Shown one piece after another: positions 1 through 8,764 of a DNA stretch of 64,000 nt; position 1 is the stretch's first letter, and every line of letters starts with the position of its first letter. Source of the DNA: Haloarcula marina (lineage in GTDB: Archaea > Halobacteriota > Halobacteria > Halobacteriales > Haloarculaceae); the NCBI RefSeq assembly GCF_024218775.1, contig NZ_CP100404.1:1860001-1924000 (forward strand), written 5' to 3'. The notes beneath the pieces are model-generated. The model did no database searches. It was not told where the DNA came from and saw nothing but the letters and a program-made list of their open reading frames with translations. The position numbers and the translations under genes are program-made.

Positions 1-1
1 A

Positions 2-277
<276 letters not shown>

Positions 278-369
278 GGCGGCCCGCCGTCGGTATCACT
301 CGACACACGGTTGCGGGAACGAAGGACGTAAGGAACGGGTAGAGATGGCGTCGCCGACGAGGAGTGGAA

Positions 370-391
370 GAAGGCTGTCCGGACAGCCTTC
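370..391. repeat. Perfect 22-bp palindrome in intergenic DNA
   Basis: The half-site GAAGGCTGTCC is followed directly by its exact reverse complement, giving 22 bases with no spacer and no mismatch. It lies in the 241-base gap between the convergent ends of the CDC48-type gene and the DUF4349 lipoprotein gene. No T-run follows on either side, so a simple intrinsic terminator is not obvious. It could be a binding site for a dimeric protein or form a cruciform. The rest of the gap (278-518) shows no gene. Confidence 0.75.
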
Positions 392-518
392 GGCGGACGA
401 GCGACGCCGTGTGGCCGAGCAGCGAGACGGGCTTAGTCGCTGGCATCGACGTGAAAAGCGCCTTGCCAGCAATCATTACTTTTGTAGCCACCGTTAAAAA
501 AGGCCCGGTGTCGGCCGG

Positions 519-1529
519 TTACTCCTCGCGCTCTCCCCGGTCGGTTTCGTCGGTTTCAGCGGTGGCTTCGTCGTCCGCAGCGATGGGTTCAGCACCCGTC
601 TCGGCCTCGGGGACGCCGTCATCGTCTCCGCTCGACCACGGACGCGGGAACCGTCGGCCTCGCAGGAGTCGCCTGACGCCGAGCGCCGGAATCGCGAGGA
701 CGCCCACCCACGGCGCGACCGCCACCAGCGTCACCAGCGAGGCCCGGCCGAAGACGTACACGTCGTTCACAGAGCGCAGGAACACCGCCGTCAGCGACTG
801 CTGGTGGTACTGGGTCCGAATCTGGTCGATACCGGGGTCCGGTTCCCGGAGCTCCACGCGGAGCGTCGAATACGCCACGCGCTGTTCGAGCGAGCGCTTC
901 TGGGCTTCGAGGCGCTCAATCTCGCCCTGCACCTCGGACAGTTGCTCCTCGATGCGCAGGAGTTCCTCCGTGCTGTTGGCCTGCTCGTAGAACGTGCGCA
1001 GTCTGTCGCGGCGCTGGCGGAGGTTCTCCAGTCGCGCTTCGAGGTCGACCAGTTGGTCGGACACGTCCTGAATCTGCGTCTCCTCGGTCACGACGACGCC
1101 CTCTCGGGCCACGTCTTCCTGCATCGGTTCGTAGTCCTCCGCGGGCACTCGGAGGACGACGTAGCCGCTCCGCCACGTCGCATTTCCGCTCCGATGGAGT
1201 CGCTGGTCCGACTCGCCGACGTAGCCGCCGCGCTGGCGGGCCCGCGAGACGATAGCTGACCGGCTCTGCGAGAAGTTCTCGATTTCGACGACCATCCGCC
1301 CGGTCCTGATTATCGCCCGCTGCTGGACGACGCTGTCTGCCTGCACGCTCGACGCGCCGTCGCCAGAGTTCGCGCGCTGTTGCTCGGCGGCGGCCGATTG
1401 CTGTCCGCCGTCACCGCCGCTCCCGGCCGACATCTGTGACCCGTCGCTGCCACCGGCCCCACCCATACCGGTACACCCGGCGAGCAAGAGGAGGACCACC
1501 GACGCGAGGGCGAGTTTTCTGGAGGACAT
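519..1529 (-). CDS. DUF4349 domain lipoprotein
   Basis: A 336-residue membrane-anchored protein of unknown function. The N-terminus has a lipoprotein signal with lipobox LAGC (Cys about residue 19), followed by a Gly/Ser-rich linker. Residues about 70-255 match the DUF4349 pattern: QRAIIRTGRMVVEIENF, RVPAEDYEPM, then a coiled coil (ENLRQRRDRLRTFYEQAN to IERLEAQKRSLEQRV) and VAYSTLRVELREP. One membrane span near residues 260-290 and an acidic cytoplasmic tail follow. The domain therefore probably lies outside the cell, anchored at both ends. DUF4349 proteins occur in bacteria and haloarchaea without an assigned activity. The ATG at 1529 directly precedes the signal peptide. Confidence 0.85.
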   Translation of the reverse strand: MSSRKLALASVVLLLLAGCTGMGGAGGSDGSQMSAGSGGDGGQQSAAAEQQRANSGDGASSVQADSVVQQRAIIRTGRMVVEIENFSQSRSAIVSRARQRGGYVGESDQRLHRSGNATWRSGYVVLRVPAEDYEPMQEDVAREGVVVTEETQIQDVSDQLVDLEARLENLRQRRDRLRTFYEQANSTEELLRIEEQLSEVQGEIERLEAQKRSLEQRVAYSTLRVELREPDPGIDQIRTQYHQQSLTAVFLRSVNDVYVFGRASLVTLVAVAPWVGVLAIPALGVRRLLRGRRFPRPWSSGDDDGVPEAETGAEPIAADDEATAETDETDRGEREE

Positions 1530-1608
1530 GACGACGGATACTCCTCACCGTTGGGGTATAGTTGCGACGGACGCTCAAAACGGCCTTTTTGTGAAAGAGC
1601 GACTGGTG

Positions 1609-2427
1609 TTATCGGAGCGTCGTCCGGCGGTCGGCCAGCGCCGGGAACTCCTCGCGGACCCGTTCGACTCGGTCGGGCGTTACGTCGGCCGTGACGAGCG
1701 CCGGTTCGTCGGCGGAACTGGCGAGCGTCGTCCCCCACGGGTCGTAGACGGTCGACCGACCGAGCAGTTCCGCGTCGGCGAACTGCCCCACGCCGTTGGT
1801 CGCTGCGACGTACATCTGGTTCTCGACGGCCCGGATACGGCCGAACAGTTTCCAGTGCTCGACGCGAGGGTACGGCCACGCGCTGGGAACGAGCGTAAGG
1901 GTCACGCCGTCGTCCACGAGTTGTCTGAACAGTTCGGGAAATCGGAGGTCGTAGCAGGTGGTGACGCCGATAGTGAACCCACCGAACTCGACGGTCGGAA
2001 TCCGTTCGCCCGGTTCCAGTAGCTCCGTTTCGGCGGACCCGTAGCCGAACAGGTGGTGCTTGCGGTAGACGGCGCGCCGGTGCCCGTCTCGGTCGAAGAA
2101 CACTGCCGTATTCGCGAGGCCCTCGGGCGCGGGCACGTCGACGCCCGCCGCGGCGCTCGCTTCGAGTTCCTCCACGATACTCCCCGCGAGGACGGCCACG
2201 TCGTTCCTGTCTGCCGTCTCGCCGATTCGAGTCAGCGTCTCGCCGGTGACACTTTCCGCTGAGCGGGCGTAGCTATCGAACGCGAAGTAGCCGACGCTGA
2301 ACAACTCGGGGAGAACGACCAGGTCCGCGTCCTCGGCGGCGGCCCGTTCGATGGCGTCGACCGCTCGCTCGACGTTGCCGCTCACGTTGGACGGTTCGAC
2401 GTGTAGCTGTGCGAGTGCGAGCCTCAT
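1609..2427 (-). CDS. Carbon-nitrogen hydrolase (nitrilase superfamily)
   Basis: A 272-residue amidase-type enzyme that hydrolyses a C-N bond, probably releasing ammonia from an amide. The catalytic triad is readable: Glu41 in LPELF, Lys123 in YRKHHLF and Cys158 in TTCYDLRFPE. The pattern resembles the omega-amidase/Nit2 branch, but the substrate cannot be fixed from sequence. The start overlaps the stop of the upstream SRPBCC gene (ATGA at 2424-2427), so the two are probably co-transcribed and translationally coupled. Confidence 0.88.
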   Translation of the reverse strand: MRLALAQLHVEPSNVSGNVERAVDAIERAAAEDADLVVLPELFSVGYFAFDSYARSAESVTGETLTRIGETADRNDVAVLAGSIVEELEASAAAGVDVPAPEGLANTAVFFDRDGHRRAVYRKHHLFGYGSAETELLEPGERIPTVEFGGFTIGVTTCYDLRFPELFRQLVDDGVTLTLVPSAWPYPRVEHWKLFGRIRAVENQMYVAATNGVGQFADAELLGRSTVYDPWGTTLASSADEPALVTADVTPDRVERVREEFPALADRRTTLR

Positions 2428-2852
2428 ACTTCGACTTCGAGATGGTCCCGGAGGGCCTGCTCTAAGTTCTGCATCTCGCCGTCGAGGTTCCGTTTGAAGA
2501 ACCGCTCGACGCCCGGGAGTTTGCCGTCGACGACGAAGCGGTTGGTCAGACGCGTCCCCTCGTCGGTCTCTTCGAGTTCGTGTTCGCCCTGTACCTGCAT
2601 AATCTTCGACCGGCCGACGAACCGGACGTACTCCGGTTCGCGGCGTTCAACGTCCCGGGTCTCGACGCTGATGGTTCGGTCGAGAAGCGGTATCGGCAGG
2701 GAGATGTACCACGTCGCCTGTCGCTCGTCGTGTACGTCCCAGTCCTCGACGACGCTTATGGGGCGCGCCCGCTGGTCTGGGTCGGTGATGAACGCCCACA
2801 CTCGCTCCGGGGGTGCCGACACGGTCATCGTTCGCTCGACCCGGACAGTCAT
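2424..2852 (-). CDS. SRPBCC/START-like ligand-binding family protein
   Basis: A 142-residue protein with the helix-grip fold pattern of the polyketide cyclase/SRPBCC family: an N-terminal strand MTVSAPPERVWAFITDPDQ, repeated beta strands, and a C-terminal helix FKRNLDGEMQNLEQALRDHL. Such proteins bind hydrophobic ligands in a cavity; ligand and partner are unknown here. I chose the ATG at 2852 because the longer frame (to 2936) would overlap the upstream winged-helix gene and adds residues unlike the fold. It overlaps the following nitrilase gene by four bases, suggesting a shared transcript. Confidence 0.8.
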   Translation of the reverse strand: MTVRVERTMTVSAPPERVWAFITDPDQRARPISVVEDWDVHDERQATWYISLPIPLLDRTISVETRDVERREPEYVRFVGRSKIMQVQGEHELEETDEGTRLTNRFVVDGKLPGVERFFKRNLDGEMQNLEQALRDHLEVEV

Positions 2853-2890
2853 ACGATAGGCTGCGTGCCCCTCGTGAATGAATCCACCGA

Positions 2891-3115
2891 CTAGCTCGTC
2901 GTGACGCGCCACGTCGTCGACCGCGCCCGCCCCCACTTCTCTATCTCCACTTCGTCGGCTTCTTCGGCCAGTTTCGGCAGTCGCGCGCCGACCTGCTTGG
3001 CCGAGAGGCCGATTTGCGACGCGATGTGCTTCGCGCGGAAGTACCCCTCCCCGCGCGACACGCTTTCCCGGAGGTAATCCAGAATGCGCCGGTCTTCCTC
3101 GCTGAAATCGACCAT
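2891..3115 (-). CDS. Small winged-helix-like protein (DUF7123-type)
   Basis: A 74-residue protein. Residues about 6-60 (SEEDRRILDYLRESVSRGEGYFRAKHIASQIGLSAKQ, broken here after 37 residues, then VGARLPKLAEEADEVEIEKW) read as a winged helix-turn-helix, with IASQIGLSAKQVGARL as the recognition unit. The C-terminus GRARSTTWRVT is typical of a small haloarchaeal family I recall as DUF7123. It is probably a DNA-binding regulator; target unknown. It lies just upstream of the SRPBCC and nitrilase genes, 38 bases away, and may be in the same operon. Confidence 0.75.
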   Translation of the reverse strand: MVDFSEEDRRILDYLRESVSRGEGYFRAKHIASQIGLSAKQVGARLPKLAEEADEVEIEKWGRARSTTWRVTTS

Positions 3116-3176
3116 AACAGAAGTACGTGCCGAGCGTTTTTAACGGTTCCTTTCACCAGCAGTTACGGCAGGCCGT

Positions 3177-3404
3177 TCAGGCGTCGTAGACGTGGATGGC
3201 GACCAGTGCGAGACCGGCCGCGAGCATCGCCACGCCGAACCCGATACCGCTGTTGAGTAAGAGTCCCGCCGTGTCGAGTTGCTGTGCTTCTCGAATCGCG
3301 TAGTTGTAGCTGTTGACCGCCGCCAGCATCGCCGCGCCCACGGCGACGATTCCGAACAGCAGACCGAGGCCGACACCCATGTCAGTTTGCGACTCCGTAG
3401 CCAT
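3177..3404 (-). CDS. Small two-span membrane protein
   Basis: A 75-residue protein with two hydrophobic segments: GVGLGLLFGIVAVGAAMLAA (about 10-29) and LLLNSGIGFGVAMLAAGLAL (about 48-67), joined by a short polar loop NSYNYAIREAQQLD. It has no motif I recognise. Length, acidic bias and the two clean spans suggest a real haloarchaeal membrane protein. It is separated by 61 bases from the DUF7123-type gene and reads in the same direction. Confidence 0.65.
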   Translation of the reverse strand: MATESQTDMGVGLGLLFGIVAVGAAMLAAVNSYNYAIREAQQLDTAGLLLNSGIGFGVAMLAAGLALVAIHVYDA

Positions 3405-3493
3405 GCGCGTTCGTTTCCGTGTGGCGTACTTAGTTCATTCGGGGCGGGGTCGGGGCAGAGGACATTTATCACCGGCGCGTCGATTGGGTGGCA

Positions 3494-4750
3494 ATGGTAG
3501 GGTTCGGTCGGCTAAAAATCATCGTCGCCCTTGTCGTCCTCGTCGGGGCCGCCGCAGGCGGCGCAGTCGCACTGGGAGTACTCGGTACGCCGAGCGTCGA
3601 GTCAGTAGACAATCACTTCGCCGGGGTTGGCGAGATGACGACGACGGTCAACACCAACCTCACGGTGAACAACCCGAACCCCATCGGGGTACAACTCGGT
3701 GGGACGACGGTCAACTACACCGTCGACATGAACGGCGTCGACATCGCCAGCGGGCAGAAAGAGGGCCTCTCATTGGCGACAGGCAACTCCACGATACCGT
3801 TCTCGACGCAGATGCAGAACGGGCAGATTCCCCCGTGGTGGTACACGCACATCGAGAACGGCGAGACGACGCAGGTGAGCATCGACGCGACAGTCACCTC
3901 CTCGCTGCTGGGCGGTCGCTCGTTCTCGTTGAGTCAAGACCAGACCGTCGAGACGGACATCATCAGCCAGTTCAACTCGACGGAGACGCGACCGGTCAAC
4001 GCGAACCAACCGCTCGTTTCCGACCCCGTCCTCTACATCAACGAGACACGCGGGTCGTGGGACCGGGGCAACCTCACGCGGTCGACGACGCCGCTGGGCC
4101 TGGACTTCACCGTCTACAACCCGAAGCCGTACCCCTACGCCGTCTCGAAAATCGGCTACACGGTGTCGATGAACAACGTCACCGTCGGCGAGGGTGAAAC
4201 CGACCGCGGCTACACGCTCTCGCCCGGCGAGACGGAGACCATCGAAGCGAACGCCGCCATCCAAAACGAGAACTTGGACGACTGGTGGGTCACCCATCTC
4301 CAGCGGAATCAAGTGACCGACCTCTACATCGACTTCTACTTCATCGTGGAGGGCGGCGGCGAGCAGTTCCGCATCGACCTGGACGCTATCGACTACGCGA
4401 AGACCATCGAGACGGACATCTTCGGCAACAAGGCGACGTATCCGACCGGAACCGAGAGCGACGGAACCGAAGCCGACGGCGGGTCTGACACCTCCGAGTC
4501 CACGGCGACGCCCGCCGAGACCGAATCGACCGACGACGGCGGTCTCTTCGACGATACGACCACCACCGATGGCGGCACGCAAACGTCTGAAACGTCGACC
4601 GGTGACGGCATCCTCGGCGACCAGACGGAAACGGAGACGGACACCGGTAGTGCGCCGACCGAGACAGCCACCGACGACCAGAGCGGGACGCCGACGCAAA
4701 CCCCGACGGAGACGGCCACCGACGACGGCCTCCTCGGCATCGGGTTGTAG
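3494..4750 (+). CDS. LEA14-like (WHy domain) secreted or anchored protein
   Basis: A 418-residue protein. An N-terminal hydrophobic segment (IIVALVVLVGAAAGGAVALG) anchors or exports it. Two consecutive LEA type 2/WHy-like domains follow, about residues 40-145 and 185-300. They share the strands TVNNPNP / TVYNPKP and the matching elements WWYTHIENGE / WWVTHLQRNQ. The last 100 residues are a Thr/Asp/Glu/Ser-rich low-complexity tail, typical of cell-surface stalks. LEA14-like domains are linked to desiccation and stress tolerance, but that role is not shown here. An in-frame GTG lies at 3488; the ATG at 3494 better precedes the signal segment. Confidence 0.8.
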   Translation: MVGFGRLKIIVALVVLVGAAAGGAVALGVLGTPSVESVDNHFAGVGEMTTTVNTNLTVNNPNPIGVQLGGTTVNYTVDMNGVDIASGQKEGLSLATGNSTIPFSTQMQNGQIPPWWYTHIENGETTQVSIDATVTSSLLGGRSFSLSQDQTVETDIISQFNSTETRPVNANQPLVSDPVLYINETRGSWDRGNLTRSTTPLGLDFTVYNPKPYPYAVSKIGYTVSMNNVTVGEGETDRGYTLSPGETETIEANAAIQNENLDDWWVTHLQRNQVTDLYIDFYFIVEGGGEQFRIDLDAIDYAKTIETDIFGNKATYPTGTESDGTEADGGSDTSESTATPAETESTDDGGLFDDTTTTDGGTQTSETSTGDGILGDQTETETDTGSAPTETATDDQSGTPTQTPTETATDDGLLGIGL

Positions 4751-4818
4751 TCAGGGCGCGGGGAGGCGTGACCGCCTCGCTCACTCCGCCTCTGGGTCTG
4801 AAAAAGGTGACCGCGACG

Positions 4819-5853
4819 TTACTGAATCGTCGTGTGTTCCGATTCCTCGTCCAGCGCGAGGTTCGTCGCAATCTCGGCATTTCTGACCGCGTACTCGGCG
4901 GTTTGCTGGAGACTGACCAACACTTCACGGACCTGCAGGAGGCTCTGATTGTCCATCTCCGGGAGGTCGTTCAGGATGTCGTGTTCCTTATCGCCGATGT
5001 CGGAGTACCCTTCCCGGACCTGAATCGCGGTGTCGTAGTCCCGTTCGACGGCGGCCTGCACCGCGAGGGCGGTAATCTCGTTGACCTCGTCGGTGAAGTC
5101 GCGGATACGACGCATCGTGGAACTGTCCACGTCGAGCGAGTGTTCGGGCGCTTCGAGGGCGATTTCGGCGATGTCCTCGGCGTTGTCGGCGGTCAGTTCG
5201 AGATTCTTCGCGATGGAGCGGTAGCCGATGAGCGGGAAGCCGTCTTCGAGACCGACCGCCCGTGCGAGGTTGGGGTTCTGGTAGGAGGTGAAGATGAGGC
5301 GCAGGAGGAGGACGAATATCTTGTTAGCCTGTCGCTCTCGGTTCAGCGCACGCTGTGCGAGATCAGGGTTGCCGTGAGCGAGCGCTTTCACCGCCTCGTT
5401 TCGCATCGTCGACCCCGTCGATTCGAGGCGTTCGAGTAGGTTGTCGAGCGTGAAGTCCTCCGGGTCGACCGAACAGCGAATGGTGATTCGACGGGGCGTC
5501 TCCTCGATGACGCCGAGACCCATCAACTGCGTCTCGGCGTTGTAGACGGCGTTGATGTGCGCCGAATCGAGGGTCTGCCCGTCGGGCGCTTCGACGTGGA
5601 TGATGCGCCGTCCGAGGACGTACTGGGCGACGATGGCCCGTTCGACCGCGTCGGCGTTCAGGTTCTCGGCGTGGATGATGGCCTCCGATTCCTCCGTCTG
5701 GACCGATTCGGGCATGACCGTCAGCGTGCCTTTACCGCCCATTCGGAGCGACACCTCGTCGCCCTTCTCCACGTCGTGGGCCGACGCCCACTCCGCCGGG
5801 AGCGTCATCGCGAGCGTCGACGGACCCAACCGCTGCACTTTCCGCGTTTCCAT
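4819..5853 (-). CDS. AbrB-PhoU family phosphate regulator
   Basis: A 344-residue cytoplasmic regulator. Residues 1-45 (METRKVQRLGPSTLAMTLPAEW...GDEVSL) form an AbrB/SpoVT-type swapped-hairpin DNA-binding domain. Residues about 110-330 form helical PhoU-like repeats with acidic metal-binding segments such as DNAEDIAEIALEAPEH. PhoU proteins restrain phosphate uptake and signalling. No pst transporter gene is adjacent, so this copy acts at a distance or on another target. It converges with the LEA14-like gene; the 68-base gap holds a GAGGCG/CGCCTC hairpin and an A/T run that could end transcription from either side. Confidence 0.9.
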   Translation of the reverse strand: METRKVQRLGPSTLAMTLPAEWASAHDVEKGDEVSLRMGGKGTLTVMPESVQTEESEAIIHAENLNADAVERAIVAQYVLGRRIIHVEAPDGQTLDSAHINAVYNAETQLMGLGVIEETPRRITIRCSVDPEDFTLDNLLERLESTGSTMRNEAVKALAHGNPDLAQRALNRERQANKIFVLLLRLIFTSYQNPNLARAVGLEDGFPLIGYRSIAKNLELTADNAEDIAEIALEAPEHSLDVDSSTMRRIRDFTDEVNEITALAVQAAVERDYDTAIQVREGYSDIGDKEHDILNDLPEMDNQSLLQVREVLVSLQQTAEYAVRNAEIATNLALDEESEHTTIQ

Positions 5854-5869
5854 ATTGCCTTGGTTGGAT

Positions 5870-5935
5870 ACGACTGACCTTAATCTTCACTATACAGCCA
5901 TTAATTCGTACAATCGAATACAATCACATGGTTGG
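5870..5935 (-). promoter_or_regulatory. AT-rich promoter region upstream of the PhoU-family gene
   Basis: The 66 bases just upstream of the PhoU start are markedly AT-rich against GC-rich surroundings and contain several TATA-like stretches (for example TATAC and TTAATTCG). The region lies between the PhoU start and the 3' end of the NAD-kinase-like gene. It is the expected place for a haloarchaeal TATA box and BRE; the exact box is not resolved. Confidence 0.5.
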
Positions 5936-5955
5936 GTGGTTAGCGACCTGAACGG

Positions 5956-7029
5956 TCAGGTGACGATTTCGACCAGTCGCCGTTCGTAGCGGCCGACGCG
6001 GACCTGTATCCACCCGGCGAGTTCGGCGTCGAGTTCGGGGTCGCCGGTGTCGACGCGGAGCGTCCCGATGTCGTCGAGTTTCCGCCGCGAGGCGACGACT
6101 TCCACGTCACACCGACGAATTACTGCGGGCGAAATCTGCTGGTTACCGCGCCCGAAGACGAAGCCCTGCCCGCCGATAGGCGAGACGACGACGACGTTCT
6201 CCTCGCCCAGGGCGTCGAGGATGTCGGACTCCGCGCCGTCTTCGACGAGGAGTTCGCCGTCGCGCCACACGTCGACGCCGAGCGTCGTGCCTTCGAAGCC
6301 GAGTCGACGCTTGATTGCGCCGACGGTGCTTCCGGGGCCGAGCACGTAGGTGACGCCCGGTCGGACGCCCTCTGCGACGCCCTCCGCGAGCGTTTCGACG
6401 GTTCCGCCGCCCAACTGTTTCGCGGACTGTCGCTGGTCCGCGACGGGGACGGTGGCGACGGCGCGCAACTCGGTGACGACTTCGCCGCCGCGGAACGCGT
6501 CCTCGTCGATGTCGTTCACCTCGGCGGCTTCCGTCTCCGAGAACGTCGCGGCGATGCGGCCCGCGGCCCGTGGCGAGACGCCGAACACCGAGGAGTACAC
6601 TTTCACGCCCGCCGGGACGCCGAGAATCGGCGTCCCGTCGTCGAGTTCGTCGAGCGTCTCCGCCACGTCGACTGCCGTCCCGTCTCCGCCGACGAACAGT
6701 ACCGCGTCCGCCTCGTGGTCGACGAACGCCCGCACCGCCGCCCGCGTATCGTCGCTCGTCGTCGCCTCGGCGTCCTCGGGTACACCGACGACGACGGGGT
6801 CGAATCCGGCGTCTCGGGCCAGCGACTCGCCCATCGGGTCACCGTAGGTGAGCAGTTCGATATCCCGACCGACGCCCGCCAGCGAGTCGAGGGCTTCCCG
6901 CGCCCGGTCCGGCGCGCGCGGTTCTGCGCCGCGCTCCCGCGCCTCCGCCACCTTGCCGTCGGTTCCCTTCAGGCCGACGCGGCCGCCCATCCCTGCGATG
7001 GGGTTGACCACGACAGCGATTCGTCGCAT
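5956..7029 (-). CDS. ATP-NAD kinase family protein
   Basis: A 357-residue protein with the diacylglycerol/NAD-kinase fold. It opens with IAVVVNPIAGMGGRVGLKGTDG, the start of the archaeal ATP-NAD kinase branch. The nucleotide-binding GGDGT motif is present in VLFVGGDGTAVDVAET, followed by GVPAGVKVYSSVF. Enzymes of this fold phosphorylate NAD or related substrates with ATP or polyphosphate; this longer branch is distinct from the main NadK, so the substrate is uncertain. I chose the ATG at 7029; the frame extends upstream to 7062 but adds residues that look non-conserved. Confidence 0.82.
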   Translation of the reverse strand: MRRIAVVVNPIAGMGGRVGLKGTDGKVAEARERGAEPRAPDRAREALDSLAGVGRDIELLTYGDPMGESLARDAGFDPVVVGVPEDAEATTSDDTRAAVRAFVDHEADAVLFVGGDGTAVDVAETLDELDDGTPILGVPAGVKVYSSVFGVSPRAAGRIAATFSETEAAEVNDIDEDAFRGGEVVTELRAVATVPVADQRQSAKQLGGGTVETLAEGVAEGVRPGVTYVLGPGSTVGAIKRRLGFEGTTLGVDVWRDGELLVEDGAESDILDALGEENVVVVSPIGGQGFVFGRGNQQISPAVIRRCDVEVVASRRKLDDIGTLRVDTGDPELDAELAGWIQVRVGRYERRLVEIVT

Positions 7030-7106
7030 ACCTCCGCTAACGCACCCGGCGGCAAAAGGCACCCGGGAGCGTGTCTTTCAAGCCACCGCCCGCGAAACAC
7101 CCGCCC

Positions 7107-7223
7107 ATGCTCCCACTACTCGCGACGAACGTCCAACCCGGTGTCATCAGCGCCGCTGGCGCGGTCATCACCATCGGCGGCCTCCTGCTGACCTTCGTCT
7201 GGCTTCAGTATCTCTATCGCTGA
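7107..7223 (+). CDS. 38-residue single-span membrane protein
   Basis: A very short reading frame, ATG at 7107 to TGA at 7221-7223. It encodes 38 residues: MLPLLATNVQPG, a hydrophobic helix VISAAGAVITIGGLLLTFVW, and the tail LQYLYR. Third codon positions are mostly G or C and the helix is well formed with a positively charged C-terminal end, as in real small membrane proteins. It reads toward the minus-strand CinA-like gene, leaving only 5 bases between stops. I do not recognise a family; it could be a subunit of a membrane complex or a small regulator. Confidence 0.55.
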   Translation: MLPLLATNVQPGVISAAGAVITIGGLLLTFVWLQYLYR

Positions 7224-7228
7224 GTCCG

Positions 7229-7924
7229 TCAGCCCTCGTCCGGCCGTTCGACGCGTTCGCGGAGCCACGCGGCCGCGTCTTCGGCGACCGACTCGTCCGC
7301 GCTCTCGAATCGCACTGTGACGTACTCGCCGGGGTAGCTCCCGACCTTGACCGGGAATCGGTCTTGCACCTCCGCAAGCCTGTCGAGCAGCGCCGACTCG
7401 GGTTCCGCGGCGTCGACCGTGACGACATGTCGTCGCTCGCCGCTGAACTCGTCGGCCACTTCCTCGAACATCCGCTTCATCTCGCCCGGAACGCCCGGGA
7501 ACACGTAACAGTCCTCGACGACGCATCCCGGCGCGACGCCCTCGTGGTTCGGGAGCACGCGGCTTCCCTCCGGAACGTGACCCGTCCCCTCGGTCAGGTC
7601 GTCGCGCGTGTAGCCGCCGTGTTCTTCGAGCCACGCGATTGCGTCCTCGCTCTCGACGACCTGTCGGCCGAACGCGGCGGCGACGCCGTCGATAGTCACG
7701 TCGTCGTGAGTCGGGCCGAGGCCGCCGGTGACGATGACGGCGTCGTAGTCGGCGTGGTACTCGTTGACGACCCGTGCGATGTCGGCGGTCCGGTCGGGAA
7801 CGACCGTCGTTCGTTCGACGGTCACGCCCCGGTCGGCCAACTGTCGACCGAGCCACGCGGCGTTCGTGTTGACCGTCTCTCCGGCGAGCAGTTCGTCTCC
7901 GACGGTGACCACCGCGACGCGCAT
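7229..7924 (-). CDS. CinA N-terminal / molybdopterin-binding (MoaB/MogA-like) protein
   Basis: A 231-residue protein that begins VAVVTVGDELLAGETVNTNAAWLGRQL, the signature of the CinA N-terminal domain, followed by VTGGLGPTHDDVT, the fold's binding-site motif. CinA-type proteins hydrolyse nucleotide derivatives such as ADP-ribose or FAD; the C-terminal nicotinamide-nucleotide amidase domain of bacterial CinA is absent. An ADP-ribose or FAD pyrophosphatase-like role is possible but inferred. The ATG at 7924 is preferred over 7951 because homology begins there. Confidence 0.85.
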   Translation of the reverse strand: MRVAVVTVGDELLAGETVNTNAAWLGRQLADRGVTVERTTVVPDRTADIARVVNEYHADYDAVIVTGGLGPTHDDVTIDGVAAAFGRQVVESEDAIAWLEEHGGYTRDDLTEGTGHVPEGSRVLPNHEGVAPGCVVEDCYVFPGVPGEMKRMFEEVADEFSGERRHVVTVDAAEPESALLDRLAEVQDRFPVKVGSYPGEYVTVRFESADESVAEDAAAWLRERVERPDEG

Positions 7925-7969
7925 GGACTGCCGTACGGCGCGCCGATACAAATACTGTCGGTCCGCCAG

Positions 7970-8761
7970 TCAGCGCATCCCCGGCGGCGGGCCGCGGTCT
8001 CTGGGGTCGTCGTCGGCGTCCTCCTCCTCCAAGTCGATGCCCGCTTCCTTGCGCTTGCGCTTGACCGCCTGCAGTTGGCGGTAGTAGTACAGCGACCCGC
8101 CCCCGCCGACGAGGACGGCGACGAGGACGAGACCGCCGAAGATGAGCAGGTCGCGTTCGAGGTAGTAGCGGACCTGTATCTGCCGGGCGGTCACCGGTTC
8201 GCTCCACCGGACGGTCATGCGGTTCGTCGAGTCGTCGACGCTAGTCTCGTAGCTCCCGGGACTCACCTGCGAGAGCAGGGGGATACCGACGCGAGCGCCG
8301 GGCGGAAGCGTGACGGTGTAGGTGGCGTCACCGAGATGGGCGGGCGTCGCGTAGGACTTCCCGTTGCGGGGCGCGCTGTAAGCCACCTGTCCGGTGACGT
8401 TGTCGGGGAACACGATGGTCGTCTGACTGCCGCCCTGCGTCGCCGTCAGCGAGGAGTTGGCGGCGCTGATGACCGTCCCGTTCTCGTACCGGAACCGGAG
8501 CGCGCGGATCGGGACGTTCTGCTCGCGGCCGAGGCCGTCGCGGTCGTACACCACGAAGGTCGAGTTGTTCCGGATGTCGTAGACGGCGCGGTACGAGGAG
8601 CGGTCGAGGACGATAGACGCGTCGGCGTCGCTGTCCCAGTCGTAACTGGCGTTTTCGTTGAGACGACCAGGGTCGGCCTCCTGCGGACCGAACAGGCCGG
8701 TACACCCCGACAGCGCGAGGAGCGCGACGACGCCGAGCAGAGCGAGGTAGCGGCGGGACAT
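7970..8761 (-). CDS. DUF5803 family lipoprotein
   Basis: A 263-residue exported protein of unknown function. The signal ends in lipobox LSGC (about residue 19). The middle is a beta-rich extracellular domain, with strands such as ASIVLDRSSYRAVYDI and ATYTVTLPPGARVGIPLLSQVSPGSYE. A membrane span DLLIFGGLVLVAVLVGGGGSLYYY (about 205-228) leads to a short basic then acidic cytoplasmic tail. This layout fits the haloarchaeal family I know as DUF5803. It is 3 bases downstream of the DUF2110 gene, so it probably belongs to the TFE-DUF2110 transcript. Confidence 0.8.
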   Translation of the reverse strand: MSRRYLALLGVVALLALSGCTGLFGPQEADPGRLNENASYDWDSDADASIVLDRSSYRAVYDIRNNSTFVVYDRDGLGREQNVPIRALRFRYENGTVISAANSSLTATQGGSQTTIVFPDNVTGQVAYSAPRNGKSYATPAHLGDATYTVTLPPGARVGIPLLSQVSPGSYETSVDDSTNRMTVRWSEPVTARQIQVRYYLERDLLIFGGLVLVAVLVGGGGSLYYYRQLQAVKRKRKEAGIDLEEEDADDDPRDRGPPPGMR

Positions 8762-8764
8762 CGC

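Noticed and set aside
4755-4790. GAGGCG/CGCCTC hairpin after the LEA14-like gene as a strong terminator
   Set aside because: The stem is short and its T-run is on the other strand's side; I mention it in the PhoU entry but do not list it as a firm terminator.
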